Below, one piece after another: positions 25,688 through 33,788 of a DNA stretch of 64,000 nt (positions are counted from its first letter, which is position 1; every line of letters begins with the position of its first letter). Below the pieces are notes generated by a model that was not told the origin of the DNA, searched no databases, and saw only the letters and a program-made list of their open reading frames with translations. The position numbers and the translations under genes were made by a program. Source of the stretch: Candidatus Rhodoferax randersensis (GTDB lineage: Bacteria; Pseudomonadota; Gammaproteobacteria; Burkholderiales; Burkholderiaceae_C); contig JADKEH010000002.1 in NCBI GenBank assembly GCA_016718155.1, positions 248,001-312,000 on the forward strand. The letters run 5' to 3'.

Positions 25688-26374
25688 CTACGCCCGACGA
25701 GCCCGCATCCACACCATGCACCGCTCCGCCCCCAGCCCCGGCACCACCAATGGTTCCACGTGAAACACTTCGACCGACGTCGGCAGCGCGGCCAACTCTT
25801 GCGCCGGGTGCTTGCCCTTCAAGGCCATCCAGACGCCCCGCTCCGCCAGCGCCCCCGCCGACCAGCTGGTGAAGTCCAGCAGCGAGGCGAAGGCGCGGGA
25901 GCTGATCACCTGGTATTTGTCCGTCAGGCTCTCCACCCGCGCGTGGATGCCGCGCAGATTGGGCAGCTTCAGGCTCACCGCCACTTGCTGAATGAAGGCC
26001 ACCTTCTTACCCACCGTGTCCACGCAATCGACCGCCAGCTCCGGGCAGCAGATTGCAATCACGACGCCCGGCAAACCGGCACCGGAACCGACATCCAACA
26101 GACGGCGGCGCCCTGGTGAACCCACAACCTCCCCAGCCTCATGCTCAGCGAGCATCCGGCGCAAGGGCTCAATCACGGCCAGGCTGTCGAGCAGATGGTG
26201 CGTCAGCATCTCCGCCGGATCGCGTACCGCCGTCAGGTTGTAGACCTTGGTCCACTTCTGAATCAGATCCAGATAATCCAGCAAGGCCGTCACCTGCTGG
26301 TCCTGCAACGTCAACTTCATGGCCTGAAGTCCTTGCCGCAAGGGCGTCTCCAGGCTACGCATCAGGCTCGTCAC
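25688..26374 (-). CDS. rsmG: 16S rRNA (guanine527-N7)-methyltransferase
   Basis: The 228-residue product is RsmG (GidB), which methylates G527 of 16S rRNA. Family features are YLDLIQKWTKVYNLTAVRDP near residue 35, HHLLDSLAVIEPL, and the SAM-binding loop LLDVGSGAGLPGVVIAI. SRAFASLLDF is also typical. The start at 26374 overlaps the end of mnmG by 20 bp; an in-frame ATG at 26362 is an alternative. The mnmG-rsmG pair is the usual arrangement. A parS-like site lies inside the 3' part of the gene. Confidence 0.93.
   Translation of the reverse strand: MTSLMRSLETPLRQGLQAMKLTLQDQQVTALLDYLDLIQKWTKVYNLTAVRDPAEMLTHHLLDSLAVIEPLRRMLAEHEAGEVVGSPGRRRLLDVGSGAGLPGVVIAICCPELAVDCVDTVGKKVAFIQQVAVSLKLPNLRGIHARVESLTDKYQVISSRAFASLLDFTSWSAGALAERGVWMALKGKHPAQELAALPTSVEVFHVEPLVVPGLGAERCMVWMRARRA
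25752..25767. promoter_or_regulatory. parS-like site 2 (inside rsmG)
   Basis: GGTTCCACGTGAAACA matches the parS consensus at 14 of 16 positions and lies in the coding sequence of rsmG. It is the weakest of the four. Confidence 0.65.
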
Positions 26375-28382
26375 CCGCTGACAACGTCGCCTGACCCAGC
26401 ACGGCGAACTCCTTGAGGTTACTTTTCTTCAGGTGAACCAGCAGCAGAGAAATCGTGGCCGGCGTGATGCCCGAAATGCGGGACGCCAGACCCAGGGTCT
26501 CCGGCTTGTGCCTGTTCAGCTTCTGGCGCGCCTCAATGCTCAGGGCCGACACGCGCATGTAGTCCAGATCCTCGGGCAGACGGAGGTGCTCGTAGTGGGC
26601 GGCCCGACTCACCTCATCACGCTGCCGATCGATATAGCCGGAATACTTTGCCGCGATCTCCACCTGCTCGATCACGGCCTGAGCAAAGCTTGCCCGTGCA
26701 TCCATCGCTTGGTCGGTTTCACGTGAAACACCCGCCATCATTTCCGGCTCGGCGTACTTGCCAGCATCCAGCGACATCAGTTGCTCGTAACTCACATCCG
26801 GGCGTCGCAACAGATCCGCCAGACTGTACTCATGGTCGATGGTCTTGCCCAACACGCGCGCCGACTCGGCTGCAGCCAGATTCTTCGGGCTGACCCAGAT
26901 TGAACGCAGCCGCTCTGTTTCACGTGAAACAGCATCGCGCTTGCGGCTGAAGGCCGCCCAGCGTGCGTCGTCCACCAAGCCCAATTGCCGCGCCACCTCG
27001 GTCAGGCGCAGGTCGGCATTGTCCTCGCGCAACTGCAGGCGGAACTCGGCCCGGCTGGTGAACATGCGGTAGGGTTCACTCACCCCCTTGGTGATCAGGT
27101 CATCCACCAACACACCCAAGTAAGCCTGATCGCGCGCCGGCACCCAGGTTTCGCCCTGCCAGGCGGTCTTGGCGCCGGCCTGCAGCGCCGCGTTGATACC
27201 GGCAAACAGGCCCTGCGCCGCCGCCTCTTCGTAACCCGTGGTGCCGTTGATCTGCCCGGCAAAAAACAAGCCCCCGATGGCGCGTGTCTCGAAGCTGCTC
27301 TTGAGCTGGGTTGGATCGAAGTAGTCGTATTCAATGGCATACCCTGGACGCAGGATGTGCGCGTTCTCCAGGCCTGCCATCGAGCGCACCAAGTCATACT
27401 GCACATCAAACGGCAGGCTGGTGCTGATGCCGTTGGGGTAATACTCGTTAGTGGTCAGACCTTCGGGCTCCAGAAAGATCTGATGGCTGTCCTTGTCGGC
27501 AAAGCGGTTGACCTTGTCTTCCACGCTGGGGCAATAACGCGGCCCCACCCCTTCAATCTTGCCCGTGAACATTGGGCTGCGGTCGAAGCCGCTGCGAATG
27601 ATCTCGTGCGTGCGGGCATTGGTGTGCGTCACCCAACACGACATCTGTTGGGGATGCTGCTCGGCACGGCCCATGAAGCTGAACACTGGCATACGCGCGC
27701 TCATGCCACCCGGCATGCCATCGCCGGGTTGCTCCACGCACTTCGAGAAATCAATACTGCGCCCGTCCAGCCGCGGCGGCGTGCCGGTCTTGAGCCGAGC
27801 TTGCGGCAGCTTGAGCTCCTTCAAACGCGCGCTCAGACTCACCGCTGGTGGGTCGCCGGCCCGTCCGGCGGCGTAGTTGTTCAAGCCAACATGAATCTTG
27901 CCGTCCAGGAAGGTGCCCGCCGTCAGCACCACCGCTCGGGACCGGAACTGGATGCCAACCTGCGTCACCGCGCCCACCACGCGGTCACCCTCCACCATCA
28001 AGTCATCCACCGCCTGCTGGAACAGCCACAAGTTCGGCTGGTTCTCCAGGCGCCTGCGGATGGCCGCCTTGTACAACACCCGGTCCGCTTGGGCGCGGGT
28101 GGCGCGCACCGCCGGCCCCTTGCTGGAATTGAGAATGCGAAACTGGATACCCCCCTCGTCCGTGGCCTGGGCCATGGCGCCACCCATCGCGTCCACTTCC
28201 TTGACCAGATGCCCCTTGCCAATCCCGCCAATGGACGGGTTGCAGCTCATCTGGCCGAGTGTCTCGATATTGTGGGTGAGCAGCAAGGTCTTGCAGCCCA
28301 TGCGCGCACTGGCCAGCGCCGCCTCGGTGCCGGCATGGCCGCCACCCACAACGATGACATCAAATTCCTGGGGGTACAACAT
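26355..28382 (-). CDS. mnmG: tRNA uridine-5-carboxymethylaminomethyl modification enzyme MnmG
   Basis: The 675-residue product is MnmG (GidA), the FAD-dependent partner of MnmE that modifies the wobble uridine of certain tRNAs. FDVIVVGGGHAGTEAALASARMG is the FAD-binding dinucleotide fold at the N-terminus. CNPSIGGIGKGHLVKEVDAMGG, PRYCPSVEDKV and FFAGQINGTTGYEEAAAQG are signature segments. I chose ATG 28382, since homologues begin MLYP just before the FAD motif. The protein is slightly longer than the usual 630-650 residues. Two parS-like sites lie within the gene, both encoding VSRET. Confidence 0.95.
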   Translation of the reverse strand: MLYPQEFDVIVVGGGHAGTEAALASARMGCKTLLLTHNIETLGQMSCNPSIGGIGKGHLVKEVDAMGGAMAQATDEGGIQFRILNSSKGPAVRATRAQADRVLYKAAIRRRLENQPNLWLFQQAVDDLMVEGDRVVGAVTQVGIQFRSRAVVLTAGTFLDGKIHVGLNNYAAGRAGDPPAVSLSARLKELKLPQARLKTGTPPRLDGRSIDFSKCVEQPGDGMPGGMSARMPVFSFMGRAEQHPQQMSCWVTHTNARTHEIIRSGFDRSPMFTGKIEGVGPRYCPSVEDKVNRFADKDSHQIFLEPEGLTTNEYYPNGISTSLPFDVQYDLVRSMAGLENAHILRPGYAIEYDYFDPTQLKSSFETRAIGGLFFAGQINGTTGYEEAAAQGLFAGINAALQAGAKTAWQGETWVPARDQAYLGVLVDDLITKGVSEPYRMFTSRAEFRLQLREDNADLRLTEVARQLGLVDDARWAAFSRKRDAVSRETERLRSIWVSPKNLAAAESARVLGKTIDHEYSLADLLRRPDVSYEQLMSLDAGKYAEPEMMAGVSRETDQAMDARASFAQAVIEQVEIAAKYSGYIDRQRDEVSRAAHYEHLRLPEDLDYMRVSALSIEARQKLNRHKPETLGLASRISGITPATISLLLVHLKKSNLKEFAVLGQATLSAGDEPDA
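26715..26730. promoter_or_regulatory. parS-like site 3 (inside mnmG)
   Basis: GGTTTCACGTGAAACA matches 15 of 16 consensus bases. On the mnmG strand it encodes part of GVSRETDQ. Confidence 0.85.
26916..26931. promoter_or_regulatory. parS site 4, perfect consensus (inside mnmG)
   Basis: TGTTTCACGTGAAACA is a perfect 16-bp match to the bacterial parS consensus. It encodes part of AVSRETERL in mnmG. Confidence 0.93.
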
Positions 28383-28486
28383 GGAAGGGGTGGTGCGCAC
28401 GCGGTGAACACCGGGTCAGAGGGAAGGCCGCAATTTTACTGCGCAGGTCAATTTGGGACTCGACACACCGAACACGGGCGCCGCGC

Positions 28487-28492
28487 GACAAT
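28487..28492 (+). promoter_or_regulatory. putative -10 box of a leaderless promoter (FMN reductase gene)
   Basis: GACAAT ends 6 nt before the ATG at 28499, with no Shine-Dalgarno between. Confidence 0.4.
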
Positions 28493-28498
28493 CGGGCC

Positions 28499-29098
28499 AT
28501 GAAACTACTGATCTTCGCGGGCAGCACCCGCCTGAACTCCTACAACCGCCGCCTGGCACAGTTCACCGCCACCCTGGCCCGCGCAGCTGGCGCCGAGGTT
28601 ACGCTACTGGAACTCGGCGAGCTCGACATCCCACTCTACAACGCCGACCTGGAGGCACGCGGCACCCCCGCTGATGTGATCCGGCTCAAAACGGTTCTAA
28701 GCGAACACCCCGCCTGGATCATCTGCTCGCCCGAATACAACGCCAGCTACACCGCCTTGCTGAAGAACACCATCGACTGGTCATCCAGCCCAGTCAAGGG
28801 CGACGCCCAGTGGTCCGACGGGCTCAAACCGTTCTCGGGCAAAGTGGTTGGCCTGCTCAGCGCATCGCCCGGCAGCCTCGGTGGCCTGAGATCGCTGGAA
28901 CACCTCTGTCCTTTGCTTCGCAACCTGCAATGCTGGATGGCACCCAAGCAGTATGCGCTGGGCAACGCCGGAACCGCCTTCGACGAAAACGGTCAACTCC
29001 TCAACGAAACTCAGCGCCAAGGCGTGCAAGCGGTGGTCGACGAGGTCCTATGGGCCGGGCAGCGGTTGTCCGCCAAACGGATCGACCAAAGTTCTTGA
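28499..29098 (+). CDS. NADPH-dependent FMN reductase family protein
   Basis: The 199-residue product is a flavodoxin-fold NAD(P)H:FMN oxidoreductase. LLIFAGSTRLNSYNRRLA is the phosphate-binding loop, and IICSPEYNASYTALLKNTIDW is the flavin-binding signature, followed by GKVVGLLSASPGSLGG. Family members reduce FMN, quinones, chromate or azo compounds. It is cytosolic and divergent from mnmG. No Shine-Dalgarno is evident. Confidence 0.9.
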   Translation: MKLLIFAGSTRLNSYNRRLAQFTATLARAAGAEVTLLELGELDIPLYNADLEARGTPADVIRLKTVLSEHPAWIICSPEYNASYTALLKNTIDWSSSPVKGDAQWSDGLKPFSGKVVGLLSASPGSLGGLRSLEHLCPLLRNLQCWMAPKQYALGNAGTAFDENGQLLNETQRQGVQAVVDEVLWAGQRLSAKRIDQSS

Positions 29099-29196
29099 TG
29101 AATGACAAACAGCCTTCAATGGACCGGCCCTAGAGTGACCCTACAACTGCCGACACGCACTACCATGCGCCTTGGACTACCAACACCGCGAGAACC

Positions 29197-31365
29197 ATGA
29201 AACACGTCGTCAGCATCAGCCTGGGTCACCGCAATCAGGACTTTGAAATCAAGGCCACTTTCATGGGCCAGCCGTTCCAGTTGAGCCGCGTCGGCACCGA
29301 TGGCAGCACACCGAAGGCCACCAAGCTGATGAAACACTGGGAGCGCCACGCTGATGCCATCGGCCTGGGCGTCCTCAAGGACAGCTACAGCGTGGGCGCC
29401 AAACGCTATGTCGACAAGGACAGCAAACACCTGATGGAAGTCGTCAAGCGCGTGCCGGTGACCACTGGCGCCCGCCTGAACGACATCTTGCAGGAGTGGG
29501 CAATCCGTCATGTGCAGACCAAGTTGGGCAACTACTTCAACAACGCGCGGGTGTTGTTCTTCTCGGGCATCACCAACTTCAAGCTGGCGGCCTCGCTGCT
29601 GGAGTACACCCAGAACCTGCAATTTGCCGACCCGGTGCGCCAGCTCGGCGTGCCCAAGTTGCTGGATTCACTTGACGCGCTGGAGCTGTACGCCAATGGT
29701 GCCCACTACGTGACCGACTGGACCTCCCCTACCGTCATGTCCAGCACCCCGGTCAAGGACTGGACCCACTTCGTGCTGCGGCGCGCGATGCAGAAGGCCA
29801 CCGTGATCGTGGCCGATGTCCACGACCTTGATGAGTTCAGCATCGAAGAACTGGCTGGCAAAACCATCATCACCTCGACCGTCAACGACGAGCGTCTGGC
29901 TCAGTTCAGGGACAAAGGCGTGCACATGGTGATCGACGGCGCACCCTATCTATTCAACCACGTGCTGGCACCCAACCTGCTGGATGCCATGATCCTGGCG
30001 GCTTCGGGTAAACCGGCGCAGGATCTGCTCGAAGACGACTATCTGGAAATCATCACCGACCTGGCGCTGGAGCCGCGCATCCTTTACCCCAACGGGTTCA
30101 AGCGAACCAACCGGTTTGCATTCGTGATCCACCCCTTGTCGCAGGAGTACTTCAAGAAGGTGAAACCGATTGAGCTGCTGTCGCAAGTCTCGCCGCCGGT
30201 GTTCATGGATTCGTTGGAAAAGGCGATGGCGTATGCGCCGCCGTTCGTCTACTCCAAAGTCAGCGGCATCCAGTCACCCACCGGGGTGGAAGCCGAAGGC
30301 TGGCTCATCTCGGTGGGCGGCACGCCCAAGGAGATCATGGCGCACAGCCCGGAGTTCACTTACCGCCGCCTGTTGGATGCCGCCGCCATGGCCAAGCGCC
30401 TTGGGGCGCAGATCATGGGCCTGGGCGCTTTCACCAAGGTGGTTGGCGATGCCGGCCTGACCGTCGCCAAGCGCGCGCCCCTGCCGATCACCACCGGCAA
30501 CAGCTACAGCGCTTCGGGTGCCCTGTGGGCAGCACACGATGCGATGTTGCGCATGCGGCTGCTGCCGCCCCCCAAGAAGGGCCAAAAAGTTGCGTTCAAG
30601 GCCATGGTAGTGGGTGCTACCGGTGCCATTGGTTCGGTCTGCGCACGTTTATTGGCAACCGTGGCGCACGAGGTCTACATGGTCTCGCCCGAAACCGCCA
30701 AGCTGCTGGCCCTCAAGGAATCGATCCTGAAGGAGAACCCACAGGCCAAGTTGTTCCTATCCGCCCATGCTGACAAGGATATTGCCGCAATGGACATGAT
30801 CGTCACGGCCACCTCCGGCGCAGGCAAGAAAGTGCTCGACATCATGCAGGTCAAACCCGGCTGCGTCATCACCGACGTCGCGCGTCCGCTGGACTTGCCC
30901 GCCTCCGAGGTGGCCAAGCGCCCAGACGTGCTGGTGATCGAGTCCGGCGAAATACTGCTGCCCGGCAAGGTCGAGATGAAGAACATCGGCCTGCCACCCA
31001 ACATCGCCTACGCCTGCCTGGCCGAGACCATCGTGCTGGCACTGGATGGCCGTTTTGAGAACTTCACGGTGGGCCGCAACATTGAGTGGGAGAAGGTACG
31101 CGAGATCTACCGCCTGGGCCTCAAACACGGCATGAAGCTGGCGGCCATTTCGGGTGTCAATGGCGTGTTCTCGGATGCCGACATCGAGCGCGTGCGCACG
31201 CTGGCGCTGGCCAAACGTGCTGCCGCCGCCAAAGTGGTTCAACGCAAGCCACCGGCCAAACCGGCCAGCTCGGTTCGCACCAAACAGACAAGCCCGGCAA
31301 CGCGACGCGCGGTCACGTCTGCCAAGACGCCGACTCCAATCAAGTCACGCGCCAAGACGAAGTAG
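29197..31365 (+). CDS. COG5322-type dehydrogenase, long-chain acyl-ACP reductase-like
   Basis: The 722-residue product has an N-terminal part (to ~340) that I do not recognise and a C-terminal dehydrogenase part. GAFTKVVGDAGLTVAK, PITTGNSYSASGALWAA and the Rossmann loop VVGATGAIGSVCARLLA resemble the predicted amino acid dehydrogenase group COG5322, which includes cyanobacterial acyl-ACP reductase. GLPPNIAYACLAETIVLALDG is also typical. The last ~50 residues are a lysine/proline/threonine-rich tail, probably disordered. There is no signal peptide or clear membrane helix. The reaction is unknown; reduction of an acyl thioester is one possibility. It appears to be transcribed alone. Confidence 0.72.
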   Translation: MKHVVSISLGHRNQDFEIKATFMGQPFQLSRVGTDGSTPKATKLMKHWERHADAIGLGVLKDSYSVGAKRYVDKDSKHLMEVVKRVPVTTGARLNDILQEWAIRHVQTKLGNYFNNARVLFFSGITNFKLAASLLEYTQNLQFADPVRQLGVPKLLDSLDALELYANGAHYVTDWTSPTVMSSTPVKDWTHFVLRRAMQKATVIVADVHDLDEFSIEELAGKTIITSTVNDERLAQFRDKGVHMVIDGAPYLFNHVLAPNLLDAMILAASGKPAQDLLEDDYLEIITDLALEPRILYPNGFKRTNRFAFVIHPLSQEYFKKVKPIELLSQVSPPVFMDSLEKAMAYAPPFVYSKVSGIQSPTGVEAEGWLISVGGTPKEIMAHSPEFTYRRLLDAAAMAKRLGAQIMGLGAFTKVVGDAGLTVAKRAPLPITTGNSYSASGALWAAHDAMLRMRLLPPPKKGQKVAFKAMVVGATGAIGSVCARLLATVAHEVYMVSPETAKLLALKESILKENPQAKLFLSAHADKDIAAMDMIVTATSGAGKKVLDIMQVKPGCVITDVARPLDLPASEVAKRPDVLVIESGEILLPGKVEMKNIGLPPNIAYACLAETIVLALDGRFENFTVGRNIEWEKVREIYRLGLKHGMKLAAISGVNGVFSDADIERVRTLALAKRAAAAKVVQRKPPAKPASSVRTKQTSPATRRAVTSAKTPTPIKSRAKTK

Positions 31366-31427
31366 CAATCTCGGCCAGGATGGCCGCTTCACGCTCGATG
31401 TGGCAAAACGGCTGAACTCGCAGCGCA

Positions 31428-32633
31428 TCAGCGCCGGAACTTGCCGTCGGCCCCCAGAATCATCAGGTCCACGAACTTGCCGGAGCTGTGTTTGGTGGGG
31501 GAAAGTTCCACCAAATAACCGCCAAGATCGTGCTTCTTGAGGTCTTCCAGCGCCCGAATCAAGGACTCGCGATTGACGGTCTTGCCAGCACGCCGCAGGC
31601 CCTCCACCAGGAACTTGGCCGAGATGAAGCCTTCCATCTGGCTGAAGGTCAGCTCCTGCAGGCCGGCTTCGGCGGCACGCCCCTGCAACTCGCGCGCCAC
31701 CCCGGCTGACTTATTCCAGGGCGGCGGCACCACCTGGGTAATGACGATGCCGCGCGCCCTGTCCTGCAACACCTGCACCAGTTGCGTGTTGCTGATCACC
31801 GAGAGCATGTAGAAGGTGGAGTGATGCCCCGCCTTCAGGTAGGCGTCCACAAAATCAATGCTGGGCTTGCCCGCGCTCACCACAATGATCGCCTGCGGTT
31901 GCCCCTTGCTCGCCTGCTCCACCGCAGCCGCCATCTTCGAACCATCGACCTCCAGCGGCACCTTTGCCAGCAGCGTGACGCGGTGCTCGCCAGCCGACTT
32001 CTCGACTGCGGCCAGGCCACCGGTGCCAAACGCGTTGTTCAGGTAGACCACGGCCACCCGATCGATGCCCACCGCCGCGAGCTGGCGCACCATGGCCGTG
32101 AGTTCATCGCTGTAGCTGGCCTTGATGTTGAACACATAGCGGCTGAACTTCACGCGCAGCGCGTCGCTGCCCGTAAAGGGCGCGATCAAGGGAACGTGTT
32201 TCTCTTCGGCAATCGGCACCGCCGCCAAGGAGGGCGGTGTTCCGGCGTACTGGAACAGCGCCAACACCTGGTGCTTGTCAATCAGTTCACGCGTGTTGTC
32301 GGCAGCCTTCTTGGGATCGTAGGCATCGTCAAGCGTGACCAGCCGGATCTTGCGCCCGTGTACGCCGCCAGTGCTGTTGACGTGATCAAAGTACAGTTTG
32401 GCGCCCTGGCGCACCTCACCGGACAAAGCTGCGAGTGGCCCGCTCAACTGGCAGGACTGCCCGATCACCACTTCGGCGTCGGTCACTCCTTCAGGCTGTG
32501 CCCACGCCCCTCGCGGCAGGGCCGCGCCCAGCAACAGGGTCAGCACAAAGGCCGCGAACCGTCGCAAGCAGCCACTCTGACAAACACGCCAGGTCAACCT
32601 CGGGAGCAAGTGCAATTCCAACCAACCATGCAT
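31428..32633 (-). CDS. orphan ABC transporter substrate-binding protein (Leu/Ile/Val type)
   Basis: The ~400-residue product is a type 1 periplasmic binding protein. A signal peptide ends near LLLGAALPRGAWA, and the mature fold starts VTDAEVVIGQSCQLSGPLAALSGE, with GAKLYFDHVNSTGGVHGRKI following. It is clearly paralogous to the product at 60476-61588. No permease or ATPase genes are adjacent, so it is an orphan receptor; such proteins may share permeases or bind aromatic or other organic acids. Divergence from a PaaX-type regulator hints at control by that regulator. The start is uncertain because codons before the signal peptide are atypical. Confidence 0.88.
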   Translation of the reverse strand: MHGWLELHLLPRLTWRVCQSGCLRRFAAFVLTLLLGAALPRGAWAQPEGVTDAEVVIGQSCQLSGPLAALSGEVRQGAKLYFDHVNSTGGVHGRKIRLVTLDDAYDPKKAADNTRELIDKHQVLALFQYAGTPPSLAAVPIAEEKHVPLIAPFTGSDALRVKFSRYVFNIKASYSDELTAMVRQLAAVGIDRVAVVYLNNAFGTGGLAAVEKSAGEHRVTLLAKVPLEVDGSKMAAAVEQASKGQPQAIIVVSAGKPSIDFVDAYLKAGHHSTFYMLSVISNTQLVQVLQDRARGIVITQVVPPPWNKSAGVARELQGRAAEAGLQELTFSQMEGFISAKFLVEGLRRAGKTVNRESLIRALEDLKKHDLGGYLVELSPTKHSSGKFVDLMILGADGKFRR

Positions 32634-32720
32634 GGTTATTCCCGGTAGTGTCTAATTTCTGTATAGTAGTACCATAATGCGCCTCAAACAATCGTCAATC
32701 CTGTATCACGTTTAATTCCC

Positions 32721-33680
32721 ATGCGTCAGGCCCCTGTGGACCAGTTGCCGTCCCCGGTGGTGGACGAGCTGCGTCGTGCGCTGCACCTCAAGGGCAGCTC
32801 GCTTGTGATGACGCTGTTTGGCGATGCCATCGCCGTGCGGGGCCAAGCGGTATGGTTGAGCGGCCTGATCAAGCTTGCCAGCCCGTTTGGCTTGTCCTCG
32901 CGCCTGGTGCGCACCAGCGTGTACCGACTGGTGGCCGACGATTGGCTGCTTGCCAGCCGCGAGGGTCGCCGAAGCCACTACCGCCTCTCGCCCAGCGGCG
33001 CACGACGGGTGCGCCACGCCCAGCAGCGCATCTACAACGTCGAAGTCCCGACCGTCGATACACCAGGCAGCACCCTGCTCATGATCAGCCACGGCCTCAA
33101 GGCCAGCGCGCGTCAACAGTTGCAGCGCGAACTGCTTTGGAACGGCTACGGTGAAATTGCAGAGGGCGTCTACGCGCACACCCGGGCCGACCGAGCCAGC
33201 CTGCAAGACATCCTGCTGGCCAACCGCGCCTGCGACCATGTCTGCGTGATGCAAGCCGACCTTGACGCGAGGATGTCCACACGCCCCCTTCACGCGCTGC
33301 GCGGCAACCGGTGCTGCGCCGGCCGACTGGAGCAAGCCTGGCGGCGCTTCATCGAGCGCTTCTCGCCGGTGCTGACATCACCCACCGCGATGTCTGATCA
33401 CGAGGCCTTCCTGATCCGTACCCTGTTGGTGCATGAATTTCGCCGCATCCTGCAACGCCAGCCAATTCTGCTCAATGACCAGGATTGCGACGAGCGGACC
33501 TCGAACCAGGCGCGTCGCTTGTTCACCCAGCTGTACAAGCAATTGTTCCAACCCAGCGAACGATTCCTGGACCTGGAGCTCCTGGACTGCCCAAACATCA
33601 CGCCGCCCCGGACCAACGCACGACGGTCCTCGGACGAGCTGCTACATCCCCACGCGTTCGCGGCGCACGCCCTGCACTGA
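32721..33680 (+). CDS. PaaX-family transcriptional regulator
   Basis: The 319-residue product resembles PaaX, the phenylacetyl-CoA-responsive repressor. The N-terminal winged helix contains GSSLVMTLFGDAIAVRG and SSRLVRTSVYRLVADDWL. The C-terminal part, rich in Arg and Leu, ends in a polar tail. Known PaaX proteins repress phenylacetate genes, but no paa genes are in the window. Neighbours are the divergent binding protein and a downstream coniferyl-aldehyde dehydrogenase, so it may control an aromatic-acid or phenylpropanoid function. No Shine-Dalgarno is evident before the ATG at 32721. Confidence 0.87.
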   Translation: MRQAPVDQLPSPVVDELRRALHLKGSSLVMTLFGDAIAVRGQAVWLSGLIKLASPFGLSSRLVRTSVYRLVADDWLLASREGRRSHYRLSPSGARRVRHAQQRIYNVEVPTVDTPGSTLLMISHGLKASARQQLQRELLWNGYGEIAEGVYAHTRADRASLQDILLANRACDHVCVMQADLDARMSTRPLHALRGNRCCAGRLEQAWRRFIERFSPVLTSPTAMSDHEAFLIRTLLVHEFRRILQRQPILLNDQDCDERTSNQARRLFTQLYKQLFQPSERFLDLELLDCPNITPPRTNARRSSDELLHPHAFAAHALH

Positions 33681-33788
33681 TCGCATTGGAGACTGCTCCC
33701 TATTCCCGAGCGGGGAGCTTGGCGCTATGCTGGCGCACCGACCATGCCGCATCCTGCGGCCCTCGGTCCCAGTCAGACAGGATTCAAC

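Noticed and set aside
26985..28502. 505-codon plus-strand frame opposite mnmG
   Set aside because: It is a GC-rich antisense shadow of the MnmG frame, which carries all family signatures.
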